Shown here one piece after another: positions 36,774-58,640 of a stretch of DNA of 64,000 bases (position 1 is the first letter of the stretch; each line of letters opens with the position of its first letter). This stretch comes from Paragordius varius (taxonomy: Eukaryota > Nematomorpha): contig OZ176054.1 of assembly GCA_964247055.1 (NCBI GenBank), positions 9,114,001-9,178,000 on the forward strand, given 5' to 3'. The notes beneath the pieces are model-generated. The model was not told where the DNA came from and searched no databases. It saw nothing but the letters and a program-made list of their open reading frames with translations. A program made the position numbers and the translations under genes.

Positions 36774-36787
36774 AGCAATATGGTTAC
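36774..36787. promoter_or_regulatory. 14-bp interval between divergent start codons
   Basis: The DRG2 start codon (minus) and the ATG of the 65-residue ORF (plus) are 14 bp apart. No promoter could fit in the interval itself, so each gene's control sequence must lie in the other's transcribed region or both share a tiny core. A shared region is inferred from layout only. Confidence 0.4.
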
Positions 36788-37007
36788 ATGAATGCTCAAC
36801 ACAAAAGCCTGTACAAGAGCCCAAATCCAAAACCCAATAAAAAACCTCAAGCACATTCACATAAATTTCAGCAAAAATTAGATCTGGCCCGTAAAAGCAT
36901 TGAGGATACAAATAATGAAAGTACTTTTTTATAATATTTTAGAAGAACTAGATTACCTTATATCGCTGGAAGAAAAAATATCAAAAGAAATGAAATCGAA
37001 AAACTAA
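36788..37007 (+). CDS. Small coiled-coil-like protein, unidentified
   Basis: Two exons, 36788-36920 and 36943-37007, joined by a 22-nt intron (GTACTT...TTTTAG) that fits the intron class of the neighbouring genes and keeps the frame. The product has 65 residues. The first 30 are basic and Pro/Asn/Lys/His-rich ([20 protein letters not shown]), and the rest is a charged helix ([29 protein letters not shown]). No signal peptide or membrane segment. I do not recognise the family. It is head-to-head with DRG2. Confidence 0.65.
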
Positions 37008-37297
37008 TATATTATATACGCGATATTAGTTGGGATGTAGTTCATATATTTTTAATTAATATTATTGTTTTTTAATGGATTCCAATAAATTTTCTGAATT
37101 GTTTTTAATTTATAGGCATTTTAACAGTTTATTAATGATTTTTAATGCATTATTGTTAAAAGGCTAAACATATTGGCCATTGACGTAAACACTTAAGGGT
37201 TCAACTTATTGTTTTGTACTACTCTAATCCCAAATTAATTAAGCTAATGATTTTTTGAATCTATGTACCAAATGTTTGATAATTTTTATCCGTAAAA

Positions 37298-40200
37298 ATG
37301 TCGAAATATGAGTTATCCTTTTTGGAACATCTTTTGTTGCAAATCAATGGAATAAATAATAGCAGCGTGGCATTAAACAAACCCTTTTTACGACAGTTGG
37401 TCCGCCGCAATTATTCATTTTTCATTGCAATTTATGTTATGGAAATTTTAACCGGTTTAATTGGAAATGTATATGTGTTGGTAAATATTTGTTATCGACT
37501 TTATGTCAAACGACATTATCCTCCAAAGCAAAATAATTCTGTCCAATATATTCTATTGAATATAGTTGTTAATAACTTTATCAAATGTCTATTTGCCATC
37601 CCCATAACATTAACTCATTCCTTACTACAAAATTGGTTGTTTGGTAATTTCATGTGTTATTTTTTGCCTATGATTCAGTATTTTCCTGTGCATGGGACTA
37701 CGCTGTCATATCTTGCGATAGCTTTTGTAAGGTTTGTTACATTAAAATTATATTTGCGGTAACAATAAATAGTAAAACACATCAGAAAACTGTAATCTCA
37801 TTAAAATGAAAGTGTTTACTGAAATTCAATCCCATTTCCTAAAAAGGAGTATTTTCTTGAAAAAAATTTCAGAAATTGTTAGTCTTCCCAAATACCGGTA
37901 GTATCATCCATAAATAAGGAGATATTTCGCTGAACATAGATAAGCTACTTTAAAAAGCTCTGTCAATACCCCCACCCTCCTCAAAAACCTAAGATTTTGA
38001 AAATATTTATTTATACAGATTTTTGGGAAAAGGTATGACGTGTAATCGTTCTAAATATTTCTCTAAAGGTGAATATTATTATTGATCGCTTTATAACAAT
38101 TATAAAATTGTCTAATCATAGCGATTGTTTTATATTATTCTGAGATGTTTAGGCTTACCTTTTTTATAGGGCTATTATACAGATGAAACCCAGGTAGAGA
38201 GGTGGTTAAGAGTATTCCATTTGTTGTTATATCTTTAGTACCTTATTACTTATATATATGTAGCAATTTTATCCTCTATTTATTGTGAAAAGTATATTAT
38301 CACATGATTCATTATCCGTGTTTCGGCAAAATATTACGACGCATGTCTGTATATCTAGTTTAGAATCTGAATAAAGTTAATGTATATTCTGGGAAAACCA
38401 TATTTAGTCTAAAAATCTAAGTTTTATGATTTAAAAATTGTCAAAGAATAAAATAATTTATCATATAATTTAGAATTGTAATTGTATTTCAAGATTAATA
38501 TTAATATAAACATAAAAAATTTGATAATGCCATATTATTTCTAAAAGGCAGCAAAATGAGCTTTAAAAAACATTAAAAGTTGAAATTGATCCTGCATCTA
38601 TCTCAGGTGGCGGGGAAAAGCATTAATATTTAGGGTCAAAATGTGGTGTTAATTATATTATATAGATATTAACCACTCATATCCTAAAATTGGGAGTCAA
38701 TTTTTAAAAATCTAAACCCAAAAAACTAATTTTCAGCAGTTAGCAGTTTTTAAATTTGTTATACTACTTCTTAATTACATTAGGTAAAATATTTCAATTA
38801 ATTTTAATTAATATATCAATTTAAAAGCTGTGGTGAAATTTTCTCCGATATTTCAAAGTCCGTCTTTTAAATTATAAATCTAATTTTTATTATTTTTTGA
38901 AATAATGTAATATTCTAAGGGTTATTAGGAGTGGTCTCCAGTTTTTACACCGGTGCTCTGATATAAAAATTATTAGACCATACGATTAAAATTGTTCGGT
39001 ATATGATAACAAGAATCGTACTTTTAATAGCAAAAATATTATTTAAAATATATTTTATTTGTTATTTAAAAATCATATATTTATTTTCATCATAAAAACC
39101 AACCACATTTTTGTGTTCCAATATTAAAAGCCGATGTTACTACGACTCTACAACTAATATATTATTTCTACACAATTCCATATTAGAATTTTTACGTTTA
39201 ATAATAAAAAATAAATGTATGCATGAATAATTTGATTAAAATAATTTAAAAACAGATGGCTAAAATTGAGTTTTTTTTAAATAAAGTTTTTAGGTATTGG
39301 TTTCTCTGTCATATGAGGAAAATTAATCCGAAATAAACAATTAATTTTATAAATTAATAATCTCGCATAGCATCGTTCATAAGTTAAAATGGTGAATTTA
39401 AATATATATATGTAATTTAGATATAGAGAATTGTGTGTGATTGGTAAACCAATATTAAATCCAGCCTTTCTTATTTCAGCCATATGGATGGTGAGCATAA
39501 GCTCTGTCCTACCTTATGTCATATATTTCAGATACGTTGATGTCGGTGAAATTTTGGGCCAAAACTTTTTTGGAGTCGGACTGTGTTTCAAACAATCGAA
39601 ACAAAACATCCGTGATTATTTACGAGTGGTCGTTGTTTTTATCTATGTTCTACCCTTGTCCCTTATAGCGTATTTCATGGTGAGAACATCAGCAAAATTA
39701 AAATCTATAAATGAACCCAAAAATGCATTCATCCTGAGTGTTAGAGGGGAAGGTGTGGATACCAATAACGTTTTAATTGACAATAGTGATAATACCCGTA
39801 TTGCACGTGCTCATTTTCAAAATAGTGATGATAATAATGCTGAAACCGTGTATGCCGAGGAGTTTAAATCAATGTGGTTGGAAAAAATATCACAAACATT
39901 TTTGGTATGTTTTAATTACAATACAAATCTTGCATTCATGGTCATCAATACGAATTGGCCAGTTTTGGATTATAAATTGTAAAAATCCTCATTGTATGGC
40001 AATTTTGGCTTTTAAATTATTATTTTATCTAGTACAATGCGTCGTATACCATCGTCGTCAATAAAAAACAGTAACTAGAACCAAACTTAAATGGTAGCTG
40101 AAAAAATTAATTAAATAGTTCAACTATGAAAATTTTTTTAGCTTAATCATTAATATTTTTGAATAAGCATTTTTTAAGGGATTATATGTTCATTTTTGTG

Positions 40201-41704
40201 GATTCTTTTTTAACACTCTATTAATTTTCACTTTATTTAATCCCATTGAACTTGTAAAAACTTTATTGTTAAACATGAAAATACCATCCTAAAAACTTGT
40301 TGTTGAAATATTGTTTTTTACATAAATTGACCATATGATAATATTTAATTCGGTATCCGATTGAAATAGAAAAAAACCATAAACTATATTGCCTCATAGA
40401 GCTTAAAGATAAATTAATCCATTTTGCCTTTTTGTTTTTAGTTCAAGAAATTTTAATGTATCTATTTTAAAAAATTTTGCAATCCCCAAATTTTAACAAA
40501 ATCATAAACTATCGCGTTCATAATCAATAAGTCACAACGAATAAAATGAGTCTCGCTATATGTCAGTGGTACTCAGGCCTAGGAGCCGAATTAAGTCCTT
40601 AAATCGATTTTTTGGCCAATATTAAAATTTTGTGTGAGGTACATTAGCGGTACATATAGCCGCTGACAACACAATACTAGGTATTAGTGCGATTATGATA
40701 AAAAAAAACAAGGATCTCGTCATTTTATATAATGTGATATTTAAACATATTTATATATATATATTTTAGGTATATTATTATATTAAAAATGTTGAATAAA
40801 ATTAATTTAATGAAAAGTTAAGAACCAAAATGAAACCGGATGTAAAGAACCGGTTCCGTAACTGTTAAATTTTTCAATAGCCAACCCGGTTCCAGTTTTA
40901 ACCGTCCGGGAACCCATTTCCACTTTTTTCAACCGGTTTAAAGCCTCTATTTAGGGTTTAAAGGTTCCATTTTTCGCAGTTTCATAAGCTCCAGACACAT
41001 ACTTAAACCCATCTGAATTTAAAAGCTAAGTTAATTAAATATCTAAAAGTTACTGTCAAAATGAAATCAAATGCATTTTAATAATTTATTTTTTTGCATA
41101 ATATATTGGAGATACCGGTATTTTTAATCATTTAGCCATAAAAAAAACATGGCAAAAGTTCGAAATGAAGAAGTCTTTTTTCATTTTAAATTGCCAAGCC
41201 ATTGGATGCTTATTTTTAAATACCCAATATCATAGATATTATTTGTGTTCGTTCCAAATTTTAAAATTTTATCTGTATTATATTTTCCAACGTTAAAAAC
41301 AAGAGTTTTTTTAGGTTTTTTACGTCTCTTTTATTATTAATAGTGAGAGCTAAATTAACCGCTGAAATAGAAAAGCTAAGGGAAGTATGTTGGGTGAGCG
41401 CACTAGCAAATACTAATACATTCAATATTTAGGAATATTGTATTTATTTCAAAAAACATTGGATGCTTAATTATAATTTGTATTTATTATATTTTAGACT
41501 TATATCATATGGATTTACGGAATATGCTGGTGTCCATTAAATTTTTTGGTGTTCACTACCCATTTAATATCTGAGAATGAAAATAATACCGATATATTAG
41601 ATTTGATGTATTTGATTTTTATTTGGATAGCATATTTACCCACATGCACAAATCCATTTTTATACTATAGATGGCAACGTTGCAACAACAATTTTTTACA
41701 ATAA
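37298..41704 (+). CDS. Rhodopsin-family GPCR, neuropeptide-receptor type
   Basis: Exons seen: 37298-37731 (N-terminus and TM1-TM3), 39421-39904 (end of TM3 to TM5 and loop 3), probably 41344-41393 (start of TM6), 41498-41704 (TM6-TM7, tail). N-terminus has an N-glycosylation site (NNSS). TM1 carries GNVYVL; the first extracellular loop has NWLFGNFMC with the disulfide Cys; TM6 has CWCP (CWxP) and TM7 NPFLYY (NPxxY). The DRY triplet reads V-R-Y (AFVRYREL), lacking the acidic residue. The third loop is long and polar. Exon 2 ends in phase 0 while the 41344 exon needs phase 1, so a small exon in loop 3 is still missing. Which neuropeptide it binds cannot be told. The tail after TM7 is very short. 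Confidence 0.85.
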
Positions 41705-43027
41705 AATTTTTTTACATATGTATAGTGGCTCAAATTTTGGCCGTGTTCGTGGGAAAATATAATTGAATAAATTTGCCGATATAAATAAAAAATCAAGAAA
41801 GGTATTGTGGTTAAATGCCATAAAGCTAACCAAACGCGTTAAACAGCTGATTAAAAATGTTTTAATTAAAAAAATTATAACACAGGAATTAAAGTATTAT
41901 TATATGCTTTTAGTTTAGTTAAATTTTATAATATAATTTTTTTTCCAAGGTTTCATAAATTGGTGTGAGATTAAACCAGCTTTTTAAAATAAACAAAAGG
42001 TTATGATTTATAACATCTTATAAATAATTTTAATTAAAAAAAATAATGATAATCTATCCTTTTATTTAACAAGGAGTCCATATACCATATATATATATCC
42101 CGCTTATATGCTTTGATACAGTGACGGAACTTTAAGCCGCAATGGAAGTGTTGCGGAGTGGCTTGTACTATGAAAAGAAGACCCCCCCTTTTCATTTATA
42201 CGCGTAATTAGAGGGGGGCGCGTTAAATTGTTAACAGAAACTCTACCACTGATATCTAAAAATTATGTTGATGCCGTGATTATTAGATATCCTACCCTTA
42301 AAATATTATAAAGTTTATTTTTAGAAGTGGTTAATTGCTATGATTAGCAGTTTGTTATCGCATTTAATCGGATACAATTCCTCAGGTTATATAGTAAGTC
42401 ATAATATTTTGGTCTATTAGTTAAAACATTTAATTTTGTAGTAACTTGGTGTCATTATAATTAATGATAGCGCTGCGTCTAAAATCAGGGGGTATAAAAA
42501 ATAACCTGGTGAAATATATTTTCTGATAGCAAAATGTATCAGAATTATTATGGTAGTGTTGGTTTTGGCCCTACGAGTTTAAGAAGTTATTTACACTTTT
42601 GTGGCAAGTTCAGAAAATGACAAAATTTGAACATATTTCTTTAAATAAAGTTGTTTTTGTTAAAAAAGCTTCATTCAAATGCGTGTTCGTGGATATATTA
42701 AGGATGTTGCCACTATGATTTTTAAAGGTTACCTTTAATCTAAGGTGAAATATAAAAACATAAAACATGGTGTTCGGAAATTCACAAAAAATATTTTTAT
42801 CCTCATAAAAAACAATCTGCAATCTCTATTGGATTAAATAAAATCACAATTTATTTTAACGCAATAAAATTAAAGCTGAAATTTCATTGTAAAAAAACCT
42901 TTTAAACCACTTAAAAAGTCCAAAGGGTTATTCTTTTAAATTTCATATAAAATGCAGTTTTACAAAATCGACAATATAATGATGGGGATATAATAAATAT
43001 TGAGTGGGTGACGACGATGGGTTTTTA
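41705..43027. other. Intergenic, AT-rich with repeat fragments
   Basis: Contains a (C/G)-richer block 42120-42250 that begins CAGTGACGG and ends CCACTG (possible transposon ends, no target duplication found), and the dispersed repeat shared with 27190-27420. No gene is recognised. Confidence 0.5.
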
Positions 43028-44316
43028 AATAAGATTCGTGTTAACGTCGTGAATAATGAAAGAAAATAAAAATAAATTTATTATAGACTCAAATTTTCGC
43101 TCAATGGCATCATCAGGAGTTGTTAAAAGAAAAAAAATATAAAATAAAATTAAATGTGAGACAATACAAACATATAAATTAATACAATAGACAAAGGAAA
43201 GTAACATAAAAGAAACCGTTATTATCTTGAGCGAATGTGCAATATTTTTTTATAAGAACATAAATATATCTACATTACCAGACAAATAAACAGAAATTAT
43301 AAAAAATTTAAGTAATATCAATGCTGTATAAAGTTTTTGGATTAAAAATATTATGGTTTTTTATGAAAATTTTGGTTCGAGGGTGAATTTCTCTTTTCTC
43401 TCTCGCCTATTTAGAAGGTCATGTTCTGAGCTCTGTATGTATAGGGCTTCCTTTGTCAGTCTAGACTTGAGTTTATTCTCGATTCCCAAGATATCTAATG
43501 TTGTAGAATAATGATCATTGTCAAAGCAATGTAAGAACATTGCTGAATTCTTGCATCTTAAGTGTTCTTTGTACCTCAATTTTATGTCGCGTTTAGCTGA
43601 CCTATATATTGGCAGGACAGTCACAACAATTCAATCTGTATATTGTTTTTTCAAGCTCGGCATCGCGAGTTCTCAATATAGTGAGAACGTTCGCAGTAGA
43701 TTTGTAGTAAACCTTTAAATTATTTTTCCTTTTTAAAATTTTGCCTAGGCTGGAATTGAGGTACAAAGAACACTTAAGATGCAAGAATTCAGCAATGTTC
43801 TTACATTGCTTTGACAATGATCACCGTTGTTCTACATAATAGATATCTTGGGAATCGAGAAGAAAATCAAGTCTAGACTGACCAAGGAAGCCTTATACAT
43901 ACAGAGCTCAGAACATGACCTTCTAAATAGGCGAGAAGAGAAAAGAGAAATTCACCCTCAAACCAAAATTTTCATAAGCCATAATATTTTTATTCCAAAA
44001 ACTTTATACAGCATAGATATTACTTAAATTTTTTATTAATTTCTGTTTATTTGTCTGGTAATGTAGATATATTTATGTTCTTATAAAAAAATATTGCACA
44101 TGCGCTCAAGATAATAACGGTTTCTTTTATGTTACTTTCCTTTGTCTATTGTATTAATATATAAGTATTGTTTGTCTCACATTTAATTTCATTTTATATT
44201 TTTTTCTTTGTTGTACTTTATTTTAAGTTTTAAAAACTCCTGATTGGGCGAAAATTTGAATCTATAATAAATTTATTTTATTTTCTTTCATTATTCACGA
44301 CGTTAACACGAAACTT
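43028..44316. mobile_element. Penelope-like element remnant, inverted-repeat copies of its 3' end
   Basis: Two arms of about 560 bp (43028-43582 and 43753-44316) are inverted copies around a spacer of about 170 bp. On the minus strand from 43817 to 43361 the translation reads YRLNCCDCPANIY, then IGRSAKRDIKLRYKEHLRC, FLHCFDNDHYSTT and KEALYIQSSEHDLLNRR. This is the layout of the GIY-YIG endonuclease at the C-terminus of Penelope-like retroelements (CxxC, then R..K.R..EH, H...H, and the KEA glutamate). A one-base frameshift near 43613 breaks it. The right arm encodes the same C-terminal part on the plus strand. No reverse transcriptase is present. Inverted partial copies are usual for this class. 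Confidence 0.75.
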
Positions 44317-44459
44317 ATAATAAATATATTTTGACAATAATAAAATTTTTTTATATATATTCTTATTATTCCTTTTCGTAATACCATACATCATAAACTT
44401 TTTATATATTTATTCAAATTATATTATAAACAATAAACAAAAAAAATCATATATCCAAC

Positions 44460-54009
<9,550 letters not shown>

Positions 54010-55455
54010 ATCAACGTTTATTATGGACTTTCAATAGCAAAAATATTTTGTGCCGCTTTATAAGAGGTTAACAATGACAGTAACACGGGGGTTTTATCTA
54101 TTGCCAAGTTATGAAGATGATACTGATCAAATATGGTGGTTTGATAATCTAAAGTAATTCACATGTTATGAAAGAAAATTGGTGGTTATCTATATTGTTT
54201 AGATCTGTTCGATTTGGGGTTATTGACCCAGACTCCTTTACAACAATTTTATTTCTGGGTGTATTAAACTATAACTTAACATTCGATTCAAATTGGGGTC
54301 ATTAAATACCCCAGACTATATTTGATATTTTTAACTACTGAAAGAAACGAGGTGTCAATTTAAATTTATACTTTATCTTAATAAAAATTATATAAATACG
54401 AAACTAAATAAAATTAAATTTTAAAAAAAAGCTCCATATCAATCTAATTGGAGGCCTTTTTTGTAATAATGTTTATTAAATATCGGGTTTATTTGATTTT
54501 GAGCTAAAATCAAAGCTAATTTTATATTTAAATATCATTTAATATTGATTGAAATAGATGATATGGTTAATTTTGTATTAATTTTAAATCTTGCTGCACA
54601 CATGCTGACTAGTTTTACTTTTGGGGTTTAATATTGGATGCAACACATTTATTTCAGTCCTTTGATTCAAATTGGGGTAATTGGATACTCCAGCACTGTT
54701 CAAAATTAAATAAGTCAAAAAATATAGAAGATATTGAAACCATGGCAAAAATATGCACATTTATAACAATAATAAACCGAAAAAAATAAAAAATTTATTC
54801 AAAAATATTTGATATTACTTATTTCAAGCAAAAACCGAAAGTTAAAAATTTAGTCAACGTGACATGTGTGAAATGGTGAAATTAAAAATTAATACAAAAT
54901 AAACCGTTTTTTCTAGTTCTCTCAATGTTAGAAAATAAGTAATTTCAATTATTTTTATAATTTTTATTTGTATTTTGGTTCATTAATGTTATATAAAAGC
55001 AAACTCCATGGTTTTTATTCCTTACTGTTGTTTACAATAATCGAAAACGCTATAACAAAATTTCTCTCGAAATGTAAATTATATTCATATGCATTTTAAA
55101 AAAATAACCTATTTTTTTGTCATGTCTGGCATCTTTAAAAGTTTAAATCTCAAATAGGCTTTTATTTTATGATACTAGCCCATTTTTAGAGTTCGATAAT
55201 TTCAGTAAGCCCACGTTAAATTTAATTTAAATATTTGTTTAAATTTATATATTTTAATAATATTTTTGAAGCATTCGTCCTTAGCGGTTTTCAATAAACA
55301 GTTATAAAAAATTATAAACAAAAATTAAATATTTTGTATCAACTCCCCTTTTCGTGTACAATATTAGATTTACTCTTTAATATTAAATGTAATCAAAGGT
55401 TATAGGTAAAAATTTACCATATAATATTAATTTTGACAGATGTCAACATTTTTAT
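54010..55455. other. Intergenic between helicase and IDI starts, with repeat fragments
   Basis: Divergent gene starts 1.45 kb apart. Fragments of the GGGG/CCCC interspersed family occur at about 54270-54430 (inverse orientation) and 54630-54960. The rest is AT-rich with no recognised signal. Confidence 0.55.
54270..54960. repeat. Two head-to-head partial copies of the GGGGT...ACCCC repeat
   Basis: CAAATTGGGGTCATTAAATACCCCAGAC at 54290-54317 (in two halves) with downstream ACTACTGAAAGAAAC matches the complement of 59640-59722. CAACACATTTATTTCAGTCC from 54641 with ACCATGGCAAAA and AAATTTAGTCAACG matches 59195-59410. So both ends of the family are here, arranged differently from 59180-59730. 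Confidence 0.6.
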
Positions 55456-56246
55456 ATGAAACTTTTTCGTTTATTATCTCGGCCCCATATGAAACTTGAT
55501 TTAAAAAATATTGATCCTGTTCAAAAAATTTACTTAAAGGAAAAATGTATATTGGTTAATGAAAATGATGAGGTCTTAGGCAGCGATTCCAAGGAAAATT
55601 GTCATTTGGTCAAAAACATAAAGAATGGATTGTTACATAGGGCATTTAGTGTTTTTTTGTTCAATTCACGCAATCAATTGTTGATGCAGGAAAGATCGCA
55701 AGATAAAATAACATTTCCCAGTTTTAATAATATTTTATTTAAGATTTTTTAACAAACACGTGTTGTAGTCATCCGCTTTTTTGCCAAGAGGAAATGACTG
55801 AAGATGTTATTTGTGGCCTTAAAAATGCCGCAATACGGAAACTTGATCATGAATTGGGGATTTCTCCGAATAAAGTATATTAAAATTGTATAAAAATATG
55901 CTTTTTAAAAATTATATCATATTATTTATAATAGGTTAATTCGAACGATTTGAAATATGTTGCCAGATTCCATTATACAGCTTTATCTGATGACGTATGG
56001 GGAGAAAACGAAATAGATTATGTTTTTATCATTAAAAAAGATGTTGAAATAAATCCAAATCCCGAGGAAATTAAAACAGCCAAATATTATGAAGAAAGTG
56101 AAATCAAATCTTTACTAAACGATGCATCAGACAAACTAATATCCCCATGGTTTCAAATAATTGCCAAAAACTTTTTGTTTGATTGGTGGAAAAATATTGA
56201 TAATATCACTCATGATCAAGAATTGGGCCCGATCCATAGGTTATAG
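55456..56246 (+). CDS. IDI1: Isopentenyl-diphosphate delta-isomerase, type I
   Basis: Interconverts IPP and DMAPP, the precursors for protein prenylation, dolichol and ubiquinone. Exons: 55456-55720, 55744-55874, 55935-56246; introns 23 and 60 nt; 235 residues (human 227-284). Nudix-like fold motifs: [12 protein letters not shown] (metal His), [15 protein letters not shown] (catalytic Cys and metal His), [27 protein letters not shown] (catalytic and metal Glu residues) and [11 protein letters not shown]. The catalytic set is complete. The protein ends PIHRL; the human enzyme ends YRM, a peroxisomal signal, and HRL may act likewise. The Met at 55489 is an alternative start. The gene converges on CYB561, with 401 bp between the ends. 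Confidence 0.96.
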
Positions 56247-56647
56247 ACACTTACTGTATATATTCACGAAATCTTAATCACGCACATATTTGTTCATTAT
56301 ATATATTTATTCAATTCACAATTTTTTACACTATTGGCCCTTCACCCATTATTTTGATACCCCCCATTATATTAAAAATAAATAAGAAAATGCAAATTCT
56401 TGCAAAAATTATTCCTGCATACGGATCATTCTTTTGTAATTCTAAAATAAAATTATAGATGGACACTTATTATAACAATAATGATAAATAAAAAAGCCTG
56501 ACTAATATATAATTGGACTATGATATTGAGATTTTATACATTTAAACAATAATTTGACAATTTTATCTTTGGCTATGATATTACGTTTTAAATATATATA
56601 AATATATCTATCTATATATATATATATATATATATATATGCATCAAA
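56247..56647. other. Convergent intergenic with (TA)n run
   Basis: The gap between the IDI and CYB561 stops is AT-rich, with a (TA)n microsatellite at about 56611-56639. Nothing else recognised. Confidence 0.6.
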
Positions 56648-58215
56648 TTATTCGGAATCATCTGAGTTACTCAACTGTAAAGTTGTCATCTCTTCGGGTT
56701 TTGGTTGACGTTTGAATCCTTCCTTTACCAACATAAATGGCACCAAAACGCCCAAAGAACACAAAATAATGCCCAAAACATTTAGCAATATTGCCTCAGG
56801 GGGCTTGCCGGAATAACCCGGTTTAGGGCTAAAGAGTTAAAATAGATCGTGACCATTATATAGAGTATAAATAATAAATACAATCATATTTTTTAAAGAG
56901 CACGCGCACAAAAATAATCTACCTCAAGGTGTCCAACACACATCGTAGCAAAAATATTTATCAAACAATTTTCCCTAAATAAGTTTACACAATCGGCAAC
57001 GAGTTAAAAATTGCCATTCATTATATTGTGTTAACATTTTACGGTTTCTTATGTTTAAATTTAAACAAATATATATTAATGCTCATGTATTTTTCAAATG
57101 GAACCGGAAGAGCAATTTATGTTGGACGTCCATGGTCTTCTTTACTGTTGAAGTATAAAAGAGGTGTAAATATATTGTTGCTCGGTATAAATGTACAAAC
57201 TGTGTTTGTGCGAAAAAATCTGCTTAAAGAGCTTCGTCTATTACAACCCAAAAACTGAAAATTATTTTGATGGCAAATAATTTAATACTTATAAAATAAT
57301 TTTATTTTAACCAAATTTCGCCAGTAATAATCTTTAATTAAGTTATCGATTAATCAAAATAAATGTAAAAAATTGATACTATATTACTTTATAGTTAAAC
57401 TGCTTACGCCAAAAAATATATAAATCCATTTCACTAAAAAAATGATAATCACATAAAATGTGCGCGCGCAAAAAAATTGTGAGCGTATTTCATAAATACC
57501 ATATAGTAATTATCTCTTACATGGAAAAAATAGCGATTTCGGTAATGCCCATAAGACAAGATGCGATAGACATTACATACATTACGGCTCCAAAGTACAC
57601 ATGAAAAGGTAAATAGATTTGCCTGTACTTCATCGGAGTAGACGGTAAAAGAAATGATATTGATCCAATTAATACCTTTATCATTTTAACAAAATAGACA
57701 ATAAAGGTTAATTTATGCATAAAATATTATTACATCTATTTACAGGTAAAAAAATAAATATTAACTTGCAATCCAAACAAAATAGTGGTAATAAGTCCAA
57801 TCCATGAATGTAACGAATACATATTAGCAAAAGGTGGATTTCTTAAATTATGGCTATCAAAAACAGCTTTTAAGCCAACTCCTGCAAAAACAAGACCTAT
57901 AAGGTTAAAAAGACTATGAATCAATTTTAGTCGAAATTTCGGCATGTCCTTAAAAGATCTATAGGTTAATGCAGCTAAAAATAAAGTAATTATTACCTTG
58001 CATGTTAAAAAAGACGAACCCAATAATCATAAAAAGTGGATGATAATTAAACTCTTTCTCTGGATCATTTTGCCAGGCCAAACCATTTTTGAATTTGGTA
58101 ATCCAAACTGCAGTTAGTATAATACATAATATTGTTAAAATCTATTTTATAATAGTCATTATACCTGTATCAAGACATAAAATTTGTTAAAAAGTTTTGT
58201 ATTATTCACATACAT
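56648..58215 (-). CDS. CYB561: Cytochrome b561 (trans-membrane ascorbate-dependent reductase)
   Basis: Di-heme b membrane protein moving electrons from ascorbate across vesicle, lysosome or plasma membranes (ferric or monodehydroascorbate reductase). Exons: 58215-58165, 58141-57997, 57974-57766, 57675-57521, 56828-56648; the first two introns are 23 and 22 nt, the others 90 and 692 nt; 246 residues (human 251). The four heme His are all visible: NYHPLF, LIHSLF, SLHSWIG and PFHVYFG. Conserved neighbours include FMIIGF, ALTYRSF, GLKAVFDSHN and GLIAWQ-like NGLAWQND. Six hydrophobic segments are expected; the last is ILLNVLGIILCSLGVLVPF. The C-terminal tail is acidic (SNSDDSE). Start chosen at the first Met of a short first exon that begins just before TM1. 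Confidence 0.95.
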
Positions 58216-58454
58216 TTTACATATGGTAAATGATTAACTGATATTGCATATGATGTTACAGCTTCAGATCTTTGTGTAAAATGTATAATAAATCATTTAG
58301 TTAAACTAAACTAGAATATATATAGAGTATTAAATCTATTAATTAGTATAAATATATAGGACATAGTCGATAGTATATATTCCAACTCTAAATGTCAAAT
58401 ATATTTTATTTTTATTTCATACATGTCTATATAAACTTATCATTATATTCCTAG

Positions 58455-58640
58455 AAGTCAACCCGACCCCCGACGCAACTAGACGGCTGTCACTGAACCA
58501 CCATTGACTGGTGTATGAAAGGACAGCAAGGGACGTCTTTTGTGGATAGTGGCGACGTGGGTCTGCTACACCCTTTTCTTGATACACCTTGATACATCGT
58601 TTTTGGTGGGGGTTTTGTTGGTAACTTACAAATCATATAA
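58455..58640. other. GC-rich island of unknown nature
   Basis: About 185 bp with clearly higher G+C (CCCGACCCCCGACGC, GGACGTCTTTTGTGG, GGGTCTGCTACACCC) than anything nearby. A minus-strand ORF (58675-58490, 61 codons, KLPTKPPPKTMYQG...PCCPFIHQ) spans it. It could be an exon, a non-coding RNA or a foreign fragment. No cloverleaf or known RNA fold was found. Confidence 0.3.

Noticed and set aside
42120-42256. hAT-type element with CAGTGACGG and CCACTG ends
   Set aside because: No 8-bp target duplication and the inverted match is only about five bases.
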